Shown piece by piece: positions 46,691 to 55,881 of a stretch of 64,000 bases of DNA; within the stretch, counting starts at the first letter, position 1, and each line of letters opens with the position of its first letter. The position numbers and the translations under genes are program-made. A model generated the notes under the pieces. The model made no database searches, had not been told where the DNA came from, and saw only the letters and a list, made by a program, of their open reading frames with translations. The DNA comes from an uncultured Verrucomicrobiota bacterium (GTDB taxonomy: Bacteria; Verrucomicrobiota; Verrucomicrobiia; Limisphaerales; UBA9464), in assembly GCA_903907995.1 (NCBI GenBank), contig CAIVQH010000001.1, positions 27,554 through 91,553 on the forward strand. Direction: 5' to 3'.

Positions 46691-48015
46691 TTCCAGATCA
46701 GGTGCGCGAGGAACAGCGCGGCCAGCACCCACGCCAGCGGTTTCACTTCCTTGCCGCGGCCGGTGCCGAGGCTGAAGAGCACGTACACCACGAAGCCGAG
46801 GGCGATGCCTTCCGCGATGCTGAAGGTCAGCGGCATCGCGATCATCGTGACCACGGCCGGGACCGCCTTGCTGAAATCTCTCAGGTCCAGTTCGGCGATG
46901 CTCTGCATCATGAACACGCCTACGATGACCAGCGCCGGAGCAGTGGCGGCGGCCGGGATGATGGCGATGAGCGGGCTCAGGAACAGCGCGAGCAGGAAGC
47001 ACCCGGCGGTCGTCAGGGCGGTGAGGCCGGTGCGGCCACCCGCCTCGACGCCGGCGGCGGATTCGATGTAGCTCGTCACGGTCGAGGTGCCGAGGGTGGA
47101 GCCCACCATGGCGGCGGTGGCGTCGGCCGTGAGCGCGCGGCCGAGCTTCGGCAGGTTGCCGTCCTTGTCGAGCAAACCGGCCCGCTGACACACGCCGATA
47201 AGCGTGCCCATGTTGTCAAAGAGATCCACGAAGAGCAGCGCCAGCAGCAGCGGCAGGCATTCGCGCCAGTGCGACCAGAAGTAGCCGAGGTCGAGCTTCA
47301 GGAAGGTCGGCGCGAGCGACGCGGGCAGGGCGACAATGGCCTCGGGTGCGGCTGTGATCGGCAGCGCCTTGCCATCGGCACCGGTCGTCGTCAGGAAGAA
47401 GCCCAGCGCGGTGATCAGGCCGATCACGATGATGATCGCCCCGGGAATCTTCCGCCACACGAGGATCGCCGTGAGCACGATGCCGCCGAGCACGAGCAGC
47501 GGTCCCGGCTGATGCAGGTCACCCAGGCTCACAAAGGTTGGCGGGCTGGCGACGATGATGCCGCCCCCCTTCAAGCCGATGAAGGCGATGAACAATCCGA
47601 TGCCGCAGGTGATGGCCAGTTTCAGCTCGTGCGGGATGGCCTCGATGAGCTTCTTGCGAATGCCCGAAAGGGTGAGCACGAGGAAGATGACGCCACTGTA
47701 AAAGACCAGCCCGAGCGCCGCCTGCCACGGGACTTTCGCGCCGAGGCACAGGCCGAAGGTGAAGAAGGCGTTGAGCCCCATGCCGGGCGCGAGCGCGATG
47801 GGATAGTTCGTCGCGAGCGCCATCAGGGCGGTCATCAGCGCGGAGGCGAGCGCGGTGGCGGTGATGAGCGCGCCGCGATCCATGCCGGTCTGGCCGAGGA
47901 TGCCGGGGTTGACCGCGAGGATGTAGGCCATCGCGGCGAAGGTGGTGAGTCCGGCCACGAGTTCACGGCGGAGCGTGGTGCGGTGTTGGGTTAGCTGAAA
48001 CACGCGTTCGAGCAC
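46687..48015 (-). CDS. NCS2-family purine permease (AzgA-like)
   Basis: The 442-residue inner-membrane protein has about 12 hydrophobic segments and the AzgA-type family marks: VAGLTTFAAMAYILAVNPGI at the start, APGMGLNAFFTFG, LFVDLFDNMGTLIGVCQRAG and STVTSYIESAAGVEAGGRTG. These proteins import adenine, guanine or hypoxanthine with protons. The start is a GTG at 48015. The stop overlaps the start of an exported nucleosidase (ATGA), supporting a salvage pair in which bases released outside are then taken up. Confidence 0.9.
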   Translation of the reverse strand: MLERVFQLTQHRTTLRRELVAGLTTFAAMAYILAVNPGILGQTGMDRGALITATALASALMTALMALATNYPIALAPGMGLNAFFTFGLCLGAKVPWQAALGLVFYSGVIFLVLTLSGIRKKLIEAIPHELKLAITCGIGLFIAFIGLKGGGIIVASPPTFVSLGDLHQPGPLLVLGGIVLTAILVWRKIPGAIIIVIGLITALGFFLTTTGADGKALPITAAPEAIVALPASLAPTFLKLDLGYFWSHWRECLPLLLALLFVDLFDNMGTLIGVCQRAGLLDKDGNLPKLGRALTADATAAMVGSTLGTSTVTSYIESAAGVEAGGRTGLTALTTAGCFLLALFLSPLIAIIPAAATAPALVIVGVFMMQSIAELDLRDFSKAVPAVVTMIAMPLTFSIAEGIALGFVVYVLFSLGTGRGKEVKPLAWVLAALFLAHLIWK

Positions 48016-48341
48016 GCGGCATCATTGGCCGACCGCCGCCCGAGGCAAACACGAATTGTGACGAAGCGGTGCCGGGCAACGCATTTCGACCCGCATCCGT
48101 TCACCAATTGAGCAGCATTTCGAGGAGGCCATTCAACAGCTCCAGGCAGTCGAACACAGTCAGGAAACCTCGGAGGAGAGGATCGACCAGCTCATGAAAG
48201 TTGAACGGATCATTCGGAGGCATCAGACGCCCTGAACATGCCCGTTGAAGGCAGGCAAGCAGTTGGAATTTGTGGGGGCGTTTCCGAACACCCGATTCGG
48301 AAAGACGTGGCTGATGCGCGACGTCTCGCGTGCCTGAAGGA

Positions 48342-48575
48342 ATCCTGAAGGGATTTCAGCATTAAGCCCGGCGTTGCCTGTCGAAGTCAGGCTACGCCGG
48401 GTAATCTGCGAGAATCGTTCTCATCTCTGAAGGAGATGAATCGAAGCCCGAAGGTAAGGCGATGCAACCCACGTTGGGGTTGAAGATCATTTTGCCGGAT
48501 GACCCAGGGTAGGTCCGCAACGCGGCCCAACCCTGGGCTGAATGATGGAATCCCTTTGGGATTCTGGCTGGCGCG
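48342..48575. repeat. Cluster of five palindromes next to the ileS stop
   Basis: In order: CTGAAGGGATTTCAG, a CCCGGCGT ... ACGCCGGG stem, TCATCTCTGAAGGAGATGA, a CCCAGGGT ... ACCCTGGG stem, and GAATCCCTTTGGGATTC. They occupy the second half of the 561-base gap between the permease gene and ileS. The first half holds a short open stretch without a start codon that I do not call as a gene. Confidence 0.75.
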
Positions 48576-48576
48576 G

Positions 48577-51513
48577 TTACGCGCTGGCCGATGTCACCGC
48601 CTCGACGCAGCGGCCGCAGATGGTCGGGTGCGTGGCGTTCTGGCCAATGTCGGTTTCCCAATGCCAGCAGCGCTCGCATTTCACGCGGCCCAGCTCGCTG
48701 GCCGGCTGCACACGGATGGCCGCCTCGGCTGCTTCCGTGAAGATCACGGCGGAGACATTGCAGATCTCGCGCAACTGCTCCTCAAAGGCCGATTGCAGCT
48801 CCTGGGAACTGATGCCCGGAGCCGAGCAATGCACCACGGCATCCAGACTCTTGCCGATGGTCTTGGCCTGCCGCGCCTTTTCCAGCAGCGGTAGCACTTC
48901 CTCGCGTAGGGCGAAGATGCGCGTCCAATCGAGGCCGCCGGCTTCCGGTGTGGCCGAGCTCGCCAGTGCCCATAAGGCCATGTGGACCGACTTGACCGGC
49001 TTGCCGGGGATGAACTCCCAGGCCTCTTCGGCGGTGAACACCAGTAGCGGTGCGAGCATCTGGCTCAGGCGGCTGACCATACGATGGAGCGCGGTCTGCG
49101 TGCTACGGCGACGCAAGGTGTTGGCCGCGTCGGTATAGAGGCGGTCCTTCACCACGTCGTGGTAGAGCGAGCTGAGCTGCACGGCGATGAACTGGGCGAC
49201 CTTCTGGTAAACGACGTGGAACTCGTACGCGTCGTAAGCCGCCGCGACTTCGGCCTCCAGCTTGGCGAATTCACCGAGAATCCAGCGGTCTAGGCCGGTG
49301 AGCTTCTCGTCGGGCACGGCGTGCTTCGCGGGGTCGAAGTCGTAGAGGTTGCTGAGCTGGTAGCGCAGCGTGTTGCGGATGAGCCGGTAGGTCTCGCCGA
49401 CCTTCTTCAGCCGCTCCTCGCTGACGACGATGTCGCTGCGGTAATCCTGTGAGGCGACCCACAGGCGCAGCACGTCGGCGCCGTAGTCCTTGATGTAGCG
49501 GTCCGCGGTCTGCGGCTTCTGGTAGCCGCCCGCACCCTGCTTGGACTTCGAGATCTTTTCGCGGTCCTCATCGACCATGAAGCCGTGGGTGAGCACGGTC
49601 TTGAACGGCGGCGCGCCATTGCCCGCCAGGGAGAGCAGCAGCGACGACTGGAACCAGCCGCGGTGCTGGTCGGAGCCTTCGAGATAGACGTCGGCCTGCC
49701 AAGCCAGAGTAGGACGGGCGTCCCGCCCGTCTTCAATCTTTGCAGTTTGGTCAGGGCTCGCCTCGTCTGAAGATAAATTAGAAGACAGGCGGGACGCCTG
49801 TCCTACTATAGAATGCTGCAGCTCCGGCCACCGCATGAGCACGGCACGGCTGGAACTACCGGAATCGATCCAGACGTCGAGAGTGTCCGTGCCTTTGCGG
49901 ACGGCCTCGCTGCCAGCCCAATCGACCGGACGGCACTTGGGCCATAGCTCGGCGACGGGCGTGGCGAACCAGACGTTGCTGCCGTGCTCCTCGATGAGCG
50001 CGGCGGCGTTACGGACGATAGCGGCGTTAAGGATCGGCTCGTTGGTCGTATCGTAGAACGCCGGGATCGGCACGCCCCACGAACGCTGGCGTGAGATGCA
50101 CCAGTCGGGACGCGTTTTCACGGCGCCCTCGATACGGTTCTGGCCCCAGTCGGGAATCCATTTCACCGAAGTGATGGCGGCGAGGGCGGACTGGCGGAAG
50201 CTAGTGCCGGCCTGCTCGTGGTCGATGCGAATGAACCACTGGTCCACGGCGCGGAAGATGATCGGCGTCTTGGAGCGCCAGCAGTGCGGGTAGCTGTGGT
50301 GGTAATCCTCGCGGTGCGCGAGCGCCTGCTTCTCGACGAGCAGGGCGAGCACGGCGTCGTTCGCCTCGGAGCGGTTGTTCTTCTCCAGCGTGGACTTGCC
50401 GACGAGCGATTCGGGCAGCTGCTGCTCGCGCGGCAGATCGTTCGTCGGTGCCAGGCGGCCATCGTCATCCACCGGGCAATAGATGGGCAGGCCGACCTTC
50501 AGGCCGAGCTGGTAGTCGTCCGCGCCGTGACCGGGCGCGATGTGGACGAAGCCGGTGCCGGTGTCGCTCGTGACGAACTCCGCCGGGTACAGCTTGCCCG
50601 TGCGGGCACAAAAGGGGTGCTCGTACTCGATCGTTGCCAGCTCATCCGCGTGCAGGGTGCGGACGATCTGGTAGCTGCCCCAGTTGAGCTTCTCGGAGAC
50701 GGTGGACAGCAGCGAATTGGCGACGATGTAGGAGCCGCCCTCGGCCATCACCAGCGAGTAGTGGTAGCCGGGGTTGAAAGCCACCGCGAGGTTCGCTGGG
50801 AGCGTCCACGGCGTGGTCGTCCAGATGAGCACGTAGGTGTTCGGCTCGCCCTTGAGGCGGAATTTTACGTACACGCTCTGGCTGACGTGGTCGGCATATT
50901 CGACCTCTGCCTCAGCCAGCGCGGTCTTGAAAGGGATGCTCCAATACACCGGCTTCTTGCCGCGATAGACGAAGCCCTTCTCCACGATGTCCGCGAACAT
51001 GCGCAGCTCGTCGGCCTCGTACTGGCGGTCGAGGGTGAGGTACGGGTTTTCCCAGTCGCCGAAGATGCCGAGGCGCTTGAACTGGCCGCGCTGCAGGTCG
51101 ATGTACTTGCGGGCGTAAGTGTCGCAGGCGGTACGGATGGTCGCGGCGTCGGCGTCGGTCTTGCCGGCGGCGCGGAATTCCTGGGCGACCTTCGATTCGA
51201 TGGGCAGGCCGTGGCAATCCCAGCCCGGCACGTAGGGCGCATCCTTGCCGCGCAGGGTCTGGTAGCGGATGACGATGTCCTTGAGCGTCTTGTTGAGCGC
51301 GGTGCCGACGTGGACGTCGCCATTCGCGAAAGGCGGGCCGTCGTGCAGCACGAACTTCGGCTGGCCGGCGCGGGCGGCGCGGATCTGCGCGTAAATGCCG
51401 TCGGCCTCCCATTGCGCCAGACGTTGGGGTTCGCGCTGCACCAGGTTCGCCTGCATGGGGAACTCGGTGCGGGGCAGGTTCAGCGTGTTCTTGTAATCGG
51501 GCTTCTCGCTCAT
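48577..51513 (-). CDS. ileS: Isoleucyl-tRNA synthetase
   Basis: The 978-residue enzyme charges tRNA-Ile. It has the class I signature in a variant form (GPPFANGDVHVGTALNK), the WDCHGLPIE block, editing-domain motifs (WTTTPWTLPANLAVA), the motif YLEGSDQHRGWFQSSLL, a KISKS loop and a C-terminal zinc finger (CERCWHW ... CGRC). The ATG at 51513 gives MSEKPDYKNTLNLP, a normal IleRS start. About 34 residues (570-602) between the ELQ and AWQADVYLEGSDQ segments are encoded by a palindromic repeat and have no counterpart in ordinary IleRS. The insertion is directly N-terminal to an active-site motif, yet the frame and all catalytic motifs are kept. Confidence 0.96.
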   Translation of the reverse strand: MSEKPDYKNTLNLPRTEFPMQANLVQREPQRLAQWEADGIYAQIRAARAGQPKFVLHDGPPFANGDVHVGTALNKTLKDIVIRYQTLRGKDAPYVPGWDCHGLPIESKVAQEFRAAGKTDADAATIRTACDTYARKYIDLQRGQFKRLGIFGDWENPYLTLDRQYEADELRMFADIVEKGFVYRGKKPVYWSIPFKTALAEAEVEYADHVSQSVYVKFRLKGEPNTYVLIWTTTPWTLPANLAVAFNPGYHYSLVMAEGGSYIVANSLLSTVSEKLNWGSYQIVRTLHADELATIEYEHPFCARTGKLYPAEFVTSDTGTGFVHIAPGHGADDYQLGLKVGLPIYCPVDDDGRLAPTNDLPREQQLPESLVGKSTLEKNNRSEANDAVLALLVEKQALAHREDYHHSYPHCWRSKTPIIFRAVDQWFIRIDHEQAGTSFRQSALAAITSVKWIPDWGQNRIEGAVKTRPDWCISRQRSWGVPIPAFYDTTNEPILNAAIVRNAAALIEEHGSNVWFATPVAELWPKCRPVDWAGSEAVRKGTDTLDVWIDSGSSSRAVLMRWPELQHSIVGQASRLSSNLSSDEASPDQTAKIEDGRDARPTLAWQADVYLEGSDQHRGWFQSSLLLSLAGNGAPPFKTVLTHGFMVDEDREKISKSKQGAGGYQKPQTADRYIKDYGADVLRLWVASQDYRSDIVVSEERLKKVGETYRLIRNTLRYQLSNLYDFDPAKHAVPDEKLTGLDRWILGEFAKLEAEVAAAYDAYEFHVVYQKVAQFIAVQLSSLYHDVVKDRLYTDAANTLRRRSTQTALHRMVSRLSQMLAPLLVFTAEEAWEFIPGKPVKSVHMALWALASSATPEAGGLDWTRIFALREEVLPLLEKARQAKTIGKSLDAVVHCSAPGISSQELQSAFEEQLREICNVSAVIFTEAAEAAIRVQPASELGRVKCERCWHWETDIGQNATHPTICGRCVEAVTSASA
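49708..49807. repeat. Palindromic repeat inside ileS, in frame
   Basis: The arms 49708-49733 and 49782-49807 are reverse complements at 24 of 26 positions, and each arm is itself palindromic (GACGGGCGTCCCGCCCGTC). The 48-base interior is AT-richer. It is translated into a stretch containing GQASRLSSNLSS and IEDGRDARPT. Confidence 0.9.
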
Positions 51514-51598
51514 CTCGGACCTTTCAGGGAACGCGGAAGCTAGCGGGCGGGGAAAGGAGCGGCAAAGCGCAAATGCAAGGCGGAAAGGGACCAATGTG

Positions 51599-51738
51599 CT
51601 GCCGGCGTCACGCCGGCAGGGGATTGCGGAAGCCGAAACGGTGGAAGATGAACGACCAAGGAACGAAGACACAAAGGAAGACACGGCAGAGCAGTCCTTT
51701 TCGGCTGTTCTTTGCGCCTTCGCGCCTTCGTTGTTCAT
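51599..51738. repeat. Hairpins upstream of ileS
   Basis: A perfect 9-bp stem (CTGCCGGCG TCA CGCCGGCAG, 51599-51619) is followed by an imperfect inverted pair (GAACGACCAAGGAACGAAG against CGCGCCTTCGTTGTTC near 51720-51738). They occupy the gap between ileS and the upstream membrane-protein gene and may affect the ileS leader. Confidence 0.6.
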
Positions 51739-51746
51739 CCTTTCCG

Positions 51747-52412
51747 TCAGCCGCGGAAGACGCTGGTCATGATGACTTCCTTGGTCTTCCAGAGGAGCGT
51801 CATGGTGAGCGCGACCGGCGGCAGCGAGAGCACCACCACCAGCCAGACCTTCGCGAGGTCGAGCGTGCTGAGGAGCCACGAAAGCCCGGCGGGCAGATGC
51901 TCCTGGCGCAGGAGCAGGAGGTAGGCGGCGGCGAGGATCGTCTGCGTGAGGAGCAGGGTGCGGTTGAGATGGGCGAAAAAGCGGGTCTCCGTACGCAGCG
52001 TCTCGTCGGGCAGCATGGCGGCGAGACGCACGAGCACGTGGTTCAGCGCCAGCAGGAAGGCCATGCCGGCGAAGAGGAGCACGACCATGCTCTGGGTGTA
52101 GAACGGCTGGTCGGGCTGCCGGCTCCACCACACCGTGAAGGGCGCGAGCGCGAGCAGCAGCAGCGCCAGCAGCCGGGCCCGCTCCACGGCGGCAACCCAG
52201 ATCCGCTCCTGCGGCTGGAAGTAACTGAACTGATGCAGGCCATAGACCACCAGCAGGCTGGCCCCGACGACGGGCGGGAAGCCGAAACCGCGCAGGCTGT
52301 CCTCCAGGGCGGATTTCGCGTCGAGCAGCAGCACCAGCGGCAGGCCCCAGAAAAGCGCCGAAAGCCCGCGTACCACGCGGGCCAGCGAAGGGATGACCTC
52401 AGGCTTTGCCAT
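51747..52412 (-). CDS. Polytopic membrane protein, unknown
   Basis: The 221-residue protein has five or six hydrophobic segments (VVRGLSALFWGLPLVLLLD, LLALLLLALAPFTVWW, SMVVLLFAGMAFLLALNHVL, LAKVWLVVVLSLPPVALTM). I recognise no family. It overlaps the upstream small membrane protein by 14 bases and is followed by ileS after 233 bases of repeats. The overlap suggests it forms a functional pair with that upstream gene. Confidence 0.65.
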   Translation of the reverse strand: MAKPEVIPSLARVVRGLSALFWGLPLVLLLDAKSALEDSLRGFGFPPVVGASLLVVYGLHQFSYFQPQERIWVAAVERARLLALLLLALAPFTVWWSRQPDQPFYTQSMVVLLFAGMAFLLALNHVLVRLAAMLPDETLRTETRFFAHLNRTLLLTQTILAAAYLLLLRQEHLPAGLSWLLSTLDLAKVWLVVVLSLPPVALTMTLLWKTKEVIMTSVFRG

Positions 52413-52893
52413 CGGAGTTGGGAGCTGTCCCGGCTTTTTGAAAGCTTGAGGCCTGGGCTTTGACAGCCTCTATAAAGCAGTTCAGGCGCGCCCGCTGGGA
52501 AATACTGCAACTGATGTTTGCCACGTTCTGCCCCTGAAGATTTTTCAAGACAACCCACTCCCGCCGCCGCCCAGTTGCCAGCATTATGATCAGGCCGGTG
52601 ATAGCCAGCGTCATGGCCAGTCCACTCAGTGACGCAAATCGCTCCATCTTCAGTCCACGCACCAATATTTCGTTGGCCACAGTTCCTCCCAGGAGTAAAT
52701 AAAATCCCGAGCGAAAAAGCGGTTCCCGCGCGGTGAGTCGATCCGTTCCGGAATACAGGTTGCTGAGGTTGACCGTCATCTCATACTCCGAGCCCAAATA
52801 TTCTTTTCCCGTGATGGTGATCCGATCAGGAAAAAGCCGATAGAGCCGCTTTCCTGCGACACGCTGCTCTTCGAATGTCGCCAGCGGCTCCAT
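52399..52893 (-). CDS. Small membrane protein with PH-like start, unknown
   Basis: The 164-residue protein begins with a beta-rich stretch (GKRLYRLFPDRITITGKEYL, YEMTVNLSNLYSG), then has two hydrophobic segments (FYLLLGGTVANEILVRG, LAMTLAITGLIIMLATG) and another strand pair (EWVVLKNLQGQNVANISCSI). The pattern resembles membrane-anchored PH-like domains, but this is only a structural guess. The ATG at 52893 lies 8 bases after the speA stop, so it may be co-transcribed with speA. Confidence 0.6.
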   Translation of the reverse strand: MEPLATFEEQRVAGKRLYRLFPDRITITGKEYLGSEYEMTVNLSNLYSGTDRLTAREPLFRSGFYLLLGGTVANEILVRGLKMERFASLSGLAMTLAITGLIIMLATGRRREWVVLKNLQGQNVANISCSISQRARLNCFIEAVKAQASSFQKAGTAPNSDGKA

Positions 52894-52901
52894 CGCAGGG
52901 C

Positions 52902-54863
52902 CTAGCCGATCGCCAGGTAGGTGTATTCCTTCAGCCCGCGCTCGTAGTCGTCGAGCAGGCTCATCGCCTCCTTGGGCTTGAGCCGGTCCGATTTGATCGC
53001 GGCATCCACCTGGGCCTTCATCTGCCGCTGCAGCTCCTTCTCGTCGTACTGCACGGCGGTGAGGCACTGGATGATCGTGTTACCCTCGATGACCTCCTCG
53101 ACGTAGTAGCCGGCGGGCTCGTCGGGTTCGAGGAAGACGTGCACCTCGTTCACCCGGCCGAAGAGGTTGTGCAGGTCGCCCATGATGTCCTGGTAGGCGC
53201 CCATAAGGAAGAAGCCGAGGTAGTAGGGCTCCTGGCCGTTGCCGTTCTGACGGAGGGCGTGCATCGGCAGCGTGTCGCGGACATCGCGCAGGTCGATGAA
53301 CTTGTTCACCGCGCCGTCGGAATCGCAGGTGATGTCCACCAGCGTGCCCTCGCGCGTGGGCCGCTCGTCGAGCCGGCTGAGCGGCATGATCGGGAAGAGC
53401 TGGCCGAGCGCCCAGTGGTCGAGCAGCGACTGGAACACGGAGAAATTGCAGAGGTACTGGTCGCCGAGGGAATCCTCCAGCTTGCGGATCTCCTCGGGGA
53501 TGTAGGCCTGGCCGCGGAAGGTGTCCACGACCGCCTTGCTGATCTCCCAGTAGAGCGTCTCGATCTTGGCCTTGTCGGGCAGCTCGATGAGGCCGAGCGT
53601 GAACATGTTGTGGGCGTCCTCCTTGCGCTCCAGCGCGTCGTGGTACGCCTCCAGCTTGTTCAGCCGTGCGAGGTTCTTGCGGATGTCCAACAGCTCTTTC
53701 ACGAGCGCGTGCTCGCCCTCGCCATAGGTGAACTGCTCGACGGCCGGCGACTTGTGGATCGCCCCGAAGACCTCGACCACCAGCACGCTGTGGTGCGCGA
53801 CGATCGCCCGGCCGCTCTCGGAAATGATGTCGGGGTGCGGCACCTTCTCCGCGTTGCAGACGTCGGCGATGTAATAGACGATATCGTTGGTGTATTCCTG
53901 CAGCGAGTAGTTGGTGGAGCTGTCGAAGGCGCTGCGCGAGCCGTCGTAATCCACGCCCAGACCGCCGCCCACGTCCATGTACTCGATGCTGAAGCCCATC
54001 TTGTGCAGCTTCGCGTAGAAGCGGGAGGCCTCCTGCACGGCCTTCTTCACCGTGAGGATGTCGGGTACCTGGGAGCCGATGTGGAAGTGCAGCAGCTTGA
54101 AGCAGTGCTCCAGCTTCTCCTCGCGCAACAGCTCGGTCGCGGCCAGCAGCTCGGCGGTGCTCAGGCCGAACTTGGCGTTTTCGCCGCCGCTTTCGGCCCA
54201 CTTGCCCGCGCCCTTGCTCAGCAGGCGGGCGCGGATGCCGATCAGCGGCTCGACCCCGACCTGCTTGGAAACGGTGATGATCTGCTTCAGCTCCTCGAGC
54301 TTCTCCACGACCATGATGACGCGCTTGCCCAGCTTGATGCCCTGGAGGGCGAGCTTGATGAAGGCGGCGTCTTTGTAGCCGTTGCAGATGATGAGGCAGC
54401 CCGGCTCGCTCTGGAGCGCCATGCCGATGTACAGCTCGGGCTTGCTGCCGACCTCGAGGCCGAAGTTGAAGGGCTTGCCGGCGTCGAGGATCTCCTCCAC
54501 GACCTCGCGGAGCTGGTTGACCTTGATCGGGAACACGCCCCGATACTGGCCCTGGTAGGCGAACTCGGCGATGGAGGCGCGGAAGGCGAGGTTGATGGCC
54601 TCGACGCGGTGCCGGAGGATGTCCTGGAAGCGGATGAGCAGCGGGAACTTCAGCCCGCGCACCTTGGCCTCCTCGATCACGTCCGTGATGTCCACCGTGG
54701 CCCCCGCCTCCTGGAGCGGGCGGGCCACGACGTGGCCGGCCTCGTTGATGTCGAAGTATTTCGCGCCCCAACGGTCGATGTTGTAGGTCGTGCGCGCGGC
54801 CGCGATGTCCCACCCGTGGGGGGCGGCGGCGGCCATTGGCGAGGAAGAGATGGAATCGCTCAT
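52902..54863 (-). CDS. speA: Biosynthetic arginine decarboxylase
   Basis: The 653-residue PLP enzyme converts arginine to agmatine for polyamine synthesis. It has the PLP-lysine block (YRGVFPIKVNQLREVVEEIL), GLEVGSKPELYIGMAL, the HFHIGSQ strand, the glycine-rich phosphate loop (DVGGGLGVDYDGS) and the substrate-side cysteine motif (DITCDSDG). The length and domain order are those of SpeA, not of diaminopimelate or ornithine decarboxylases. The ATG at 54863 precedes the conserved start (YNIDRWGAKYFDINEAGH). Confidence 0.95.
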   Translation of the reverse strand: MSDSISSSPMAAAAPHGWDIAAARTTYNIDRWGAKYFDINEAGHVVARPLQEAGATVDITDVIEEAKVRGLKFPLLIRFQDILRHRVEAINLAFRASIAEFAYQGQYRGVFPIKVNQLREVVEEILDAGKPFNFGLEVGSKPELYIGMALQSEPGCLIICNGYKDAAFIKLALQGIKLGKRVIMVVEKLEELKQIITVSKQVGVEPLIGIRARLLSKGAGKWAESGGENAKFGLSTAELLAATELLREEKLEHCFKLLHFHIGSQVPDILTVKKAVQEASRFYAKLHKMGFSIEYMDVGGGLGVDYDGSRSAFDSSTNYSLQEYTNDIVYYIADVCNAEKVPHPDIISESGRAIVAHHSVLVVEVFGAIHKSPAVEQFTYGEGEHALVKELLDIRKNLARLNKLEAYHDALERKEDAHNMFTLGLIELPDKAKIETLYWEISKAVVDTFRGQAYIPEEIRKLEDSLGDQYLCNFSVFQSLLDHWALGQLFPIMPLSRLDERPTREGTLVDITCDSDGAVNKFIDLRDVRDTLPMHALRQNGNGQEPYYLGFFLMGAYQDIMGDLHNLFGRVNEVHVFLEPDEPAGYYVEEVIEGNTIIQCLTAVQYDEKELQRQMKAQVDAAIKSDRLKPKEAMSLLDDYERGLKEYTYLAIG

Positions 54864-55115
54864 CAATCGTTGGTCAAGCGAGGCGGACTGTAGGAATGGC
54901 CCGCCCGGATTCAAGAGGCGCGTTGTGAAAATATGCGGCGCGCCGGCGGGGACCGGTGTGACGCGACTGGCCCTCGGCCAACCGTTTGGGGGCGATGAGC
55001 ATACCCCTTTTCCACCGGCGAGGGAAATGCGGCCGACGGTGAACGGCTGCGCCCCTGAAAATCGGGATTCATCACGGGGCTGGTGAAATTTGCGGCGGCC
55101 CGGTAGCCTCGCGGC

Positions 55116-55874
55116 ATGCCAAAAATTCTCCGGCCCCTGGCCGCCTGTATCGGCTTGCTGCTGCTCATCACGGGCTGCGGTCCCGCCAGCCAGGCCCCGA
55201 CGCCGGCGACCACCAACGCCCCGGCCGCCTCCAAGACCACCAACGGGGCGGCCGCAACCAACGGCACCGCACCGCTGCCGATCGGTCTGGGCGCCTCCGG
55301 TGAGAGCACCAGGCTCGTCACCGAAGCCAACAAGCTGGCCCAGGCGGGCAAGCTGGCCGAGGCGGTGCCGCTGCTGGAGAAGGCGCTGAAGCTCACTCCC
55401 GACGACGAGGAGACCCATTTCAACCTGGCGTTCTACCTGAACCGGCTGGGCCGCAGCGACGAGGCCATCCAGCACTACGTGGAGGCGCTGCGCATCCTGC
55501 CCGACTATGGGGAGGCGCATAACAACCTGGGCAACCTGCTCGTGAAGAAGGGTGAGCTCCCCGCGGCGGTGACCAATTTCGAGGCGGCCATCAAGCTGCA
55601 GCCCCAGAGCAGCAGCGCCCACAACAACCTCGGCAATGCGCTCGCGCAGCAGGGCAAGCTCACCGAGGCGGTGGATCATTTCCGCGAGGCCACACGGCTC
55701 CGGCCCGACTACGCCGAGGCCTGGCTGAATCTCGGCAACGCCTACGTCGCCCAGAACCGCCTGCAGGATGCCATCAGCCCCCTGCAAACCGCCTTGCAGA
55801 TCAACCCCAACCTCACCCCCGCCCGCAACGCGCTGATACGCCTGAAGACCCGGCTTGCCGGCAGCGCGAAGTAG
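55116..55874 (+). CDS. TPR-repeat lipoprotein
   Basis: The 252-residue protein has a lipoprotein signal peptide (LAACIGLLLLITGCG, acylated Cys about residue 21), a Thr/Ala/Asn-rich linker to about residue 60, and four or five TPR units (ANKLAQAGKLAEAVPLLEKA, VEALRILPDYGEAHNNLGNL, AIKLQPQSSSAHNNLGNALA, EATRLRPDYAEAWLNLGNAY). TPRs mediate protein-protein contacts, so this is probably a scaffold in the outer-membrane or periplasmic compartment. It is convergent with the CRTAC1-like gene, with 7 bases between stops. Confidence 0.88.
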   Translation: MPKILRPLAACIGLLLLITGCGPASQAPTPATTNAPAASKTTNGAAATNGTAPLPIGLGASGESTRLVTEANKLAQAGKLAEAVPLLEKALKLTPDDEETHFNLAFYLNRLGRSDEAIQHYVEALRILPDYGEAHNNLGNLLVKKGELPAAVTNFEAAIKLQPQSSSAHNNLGNALAQQGKLTEAVDHFREATRLRPDYAEAWLNLGNAYVAQNRLQDAISPLQTALQINPNLTPARNALIRLKTRLAGSAK

Positions 55875-55881
55875 GCACCGG

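Noticed and set aside
48062..48235. Open stretch on the + strand reading IEQHFEEAIQQLQAVEHSQE
   Set aside because: It looks amphipathic and coding-like but has no start codon in a suitable place and no upstream gene; at most a remnant, not supportable as a gene.
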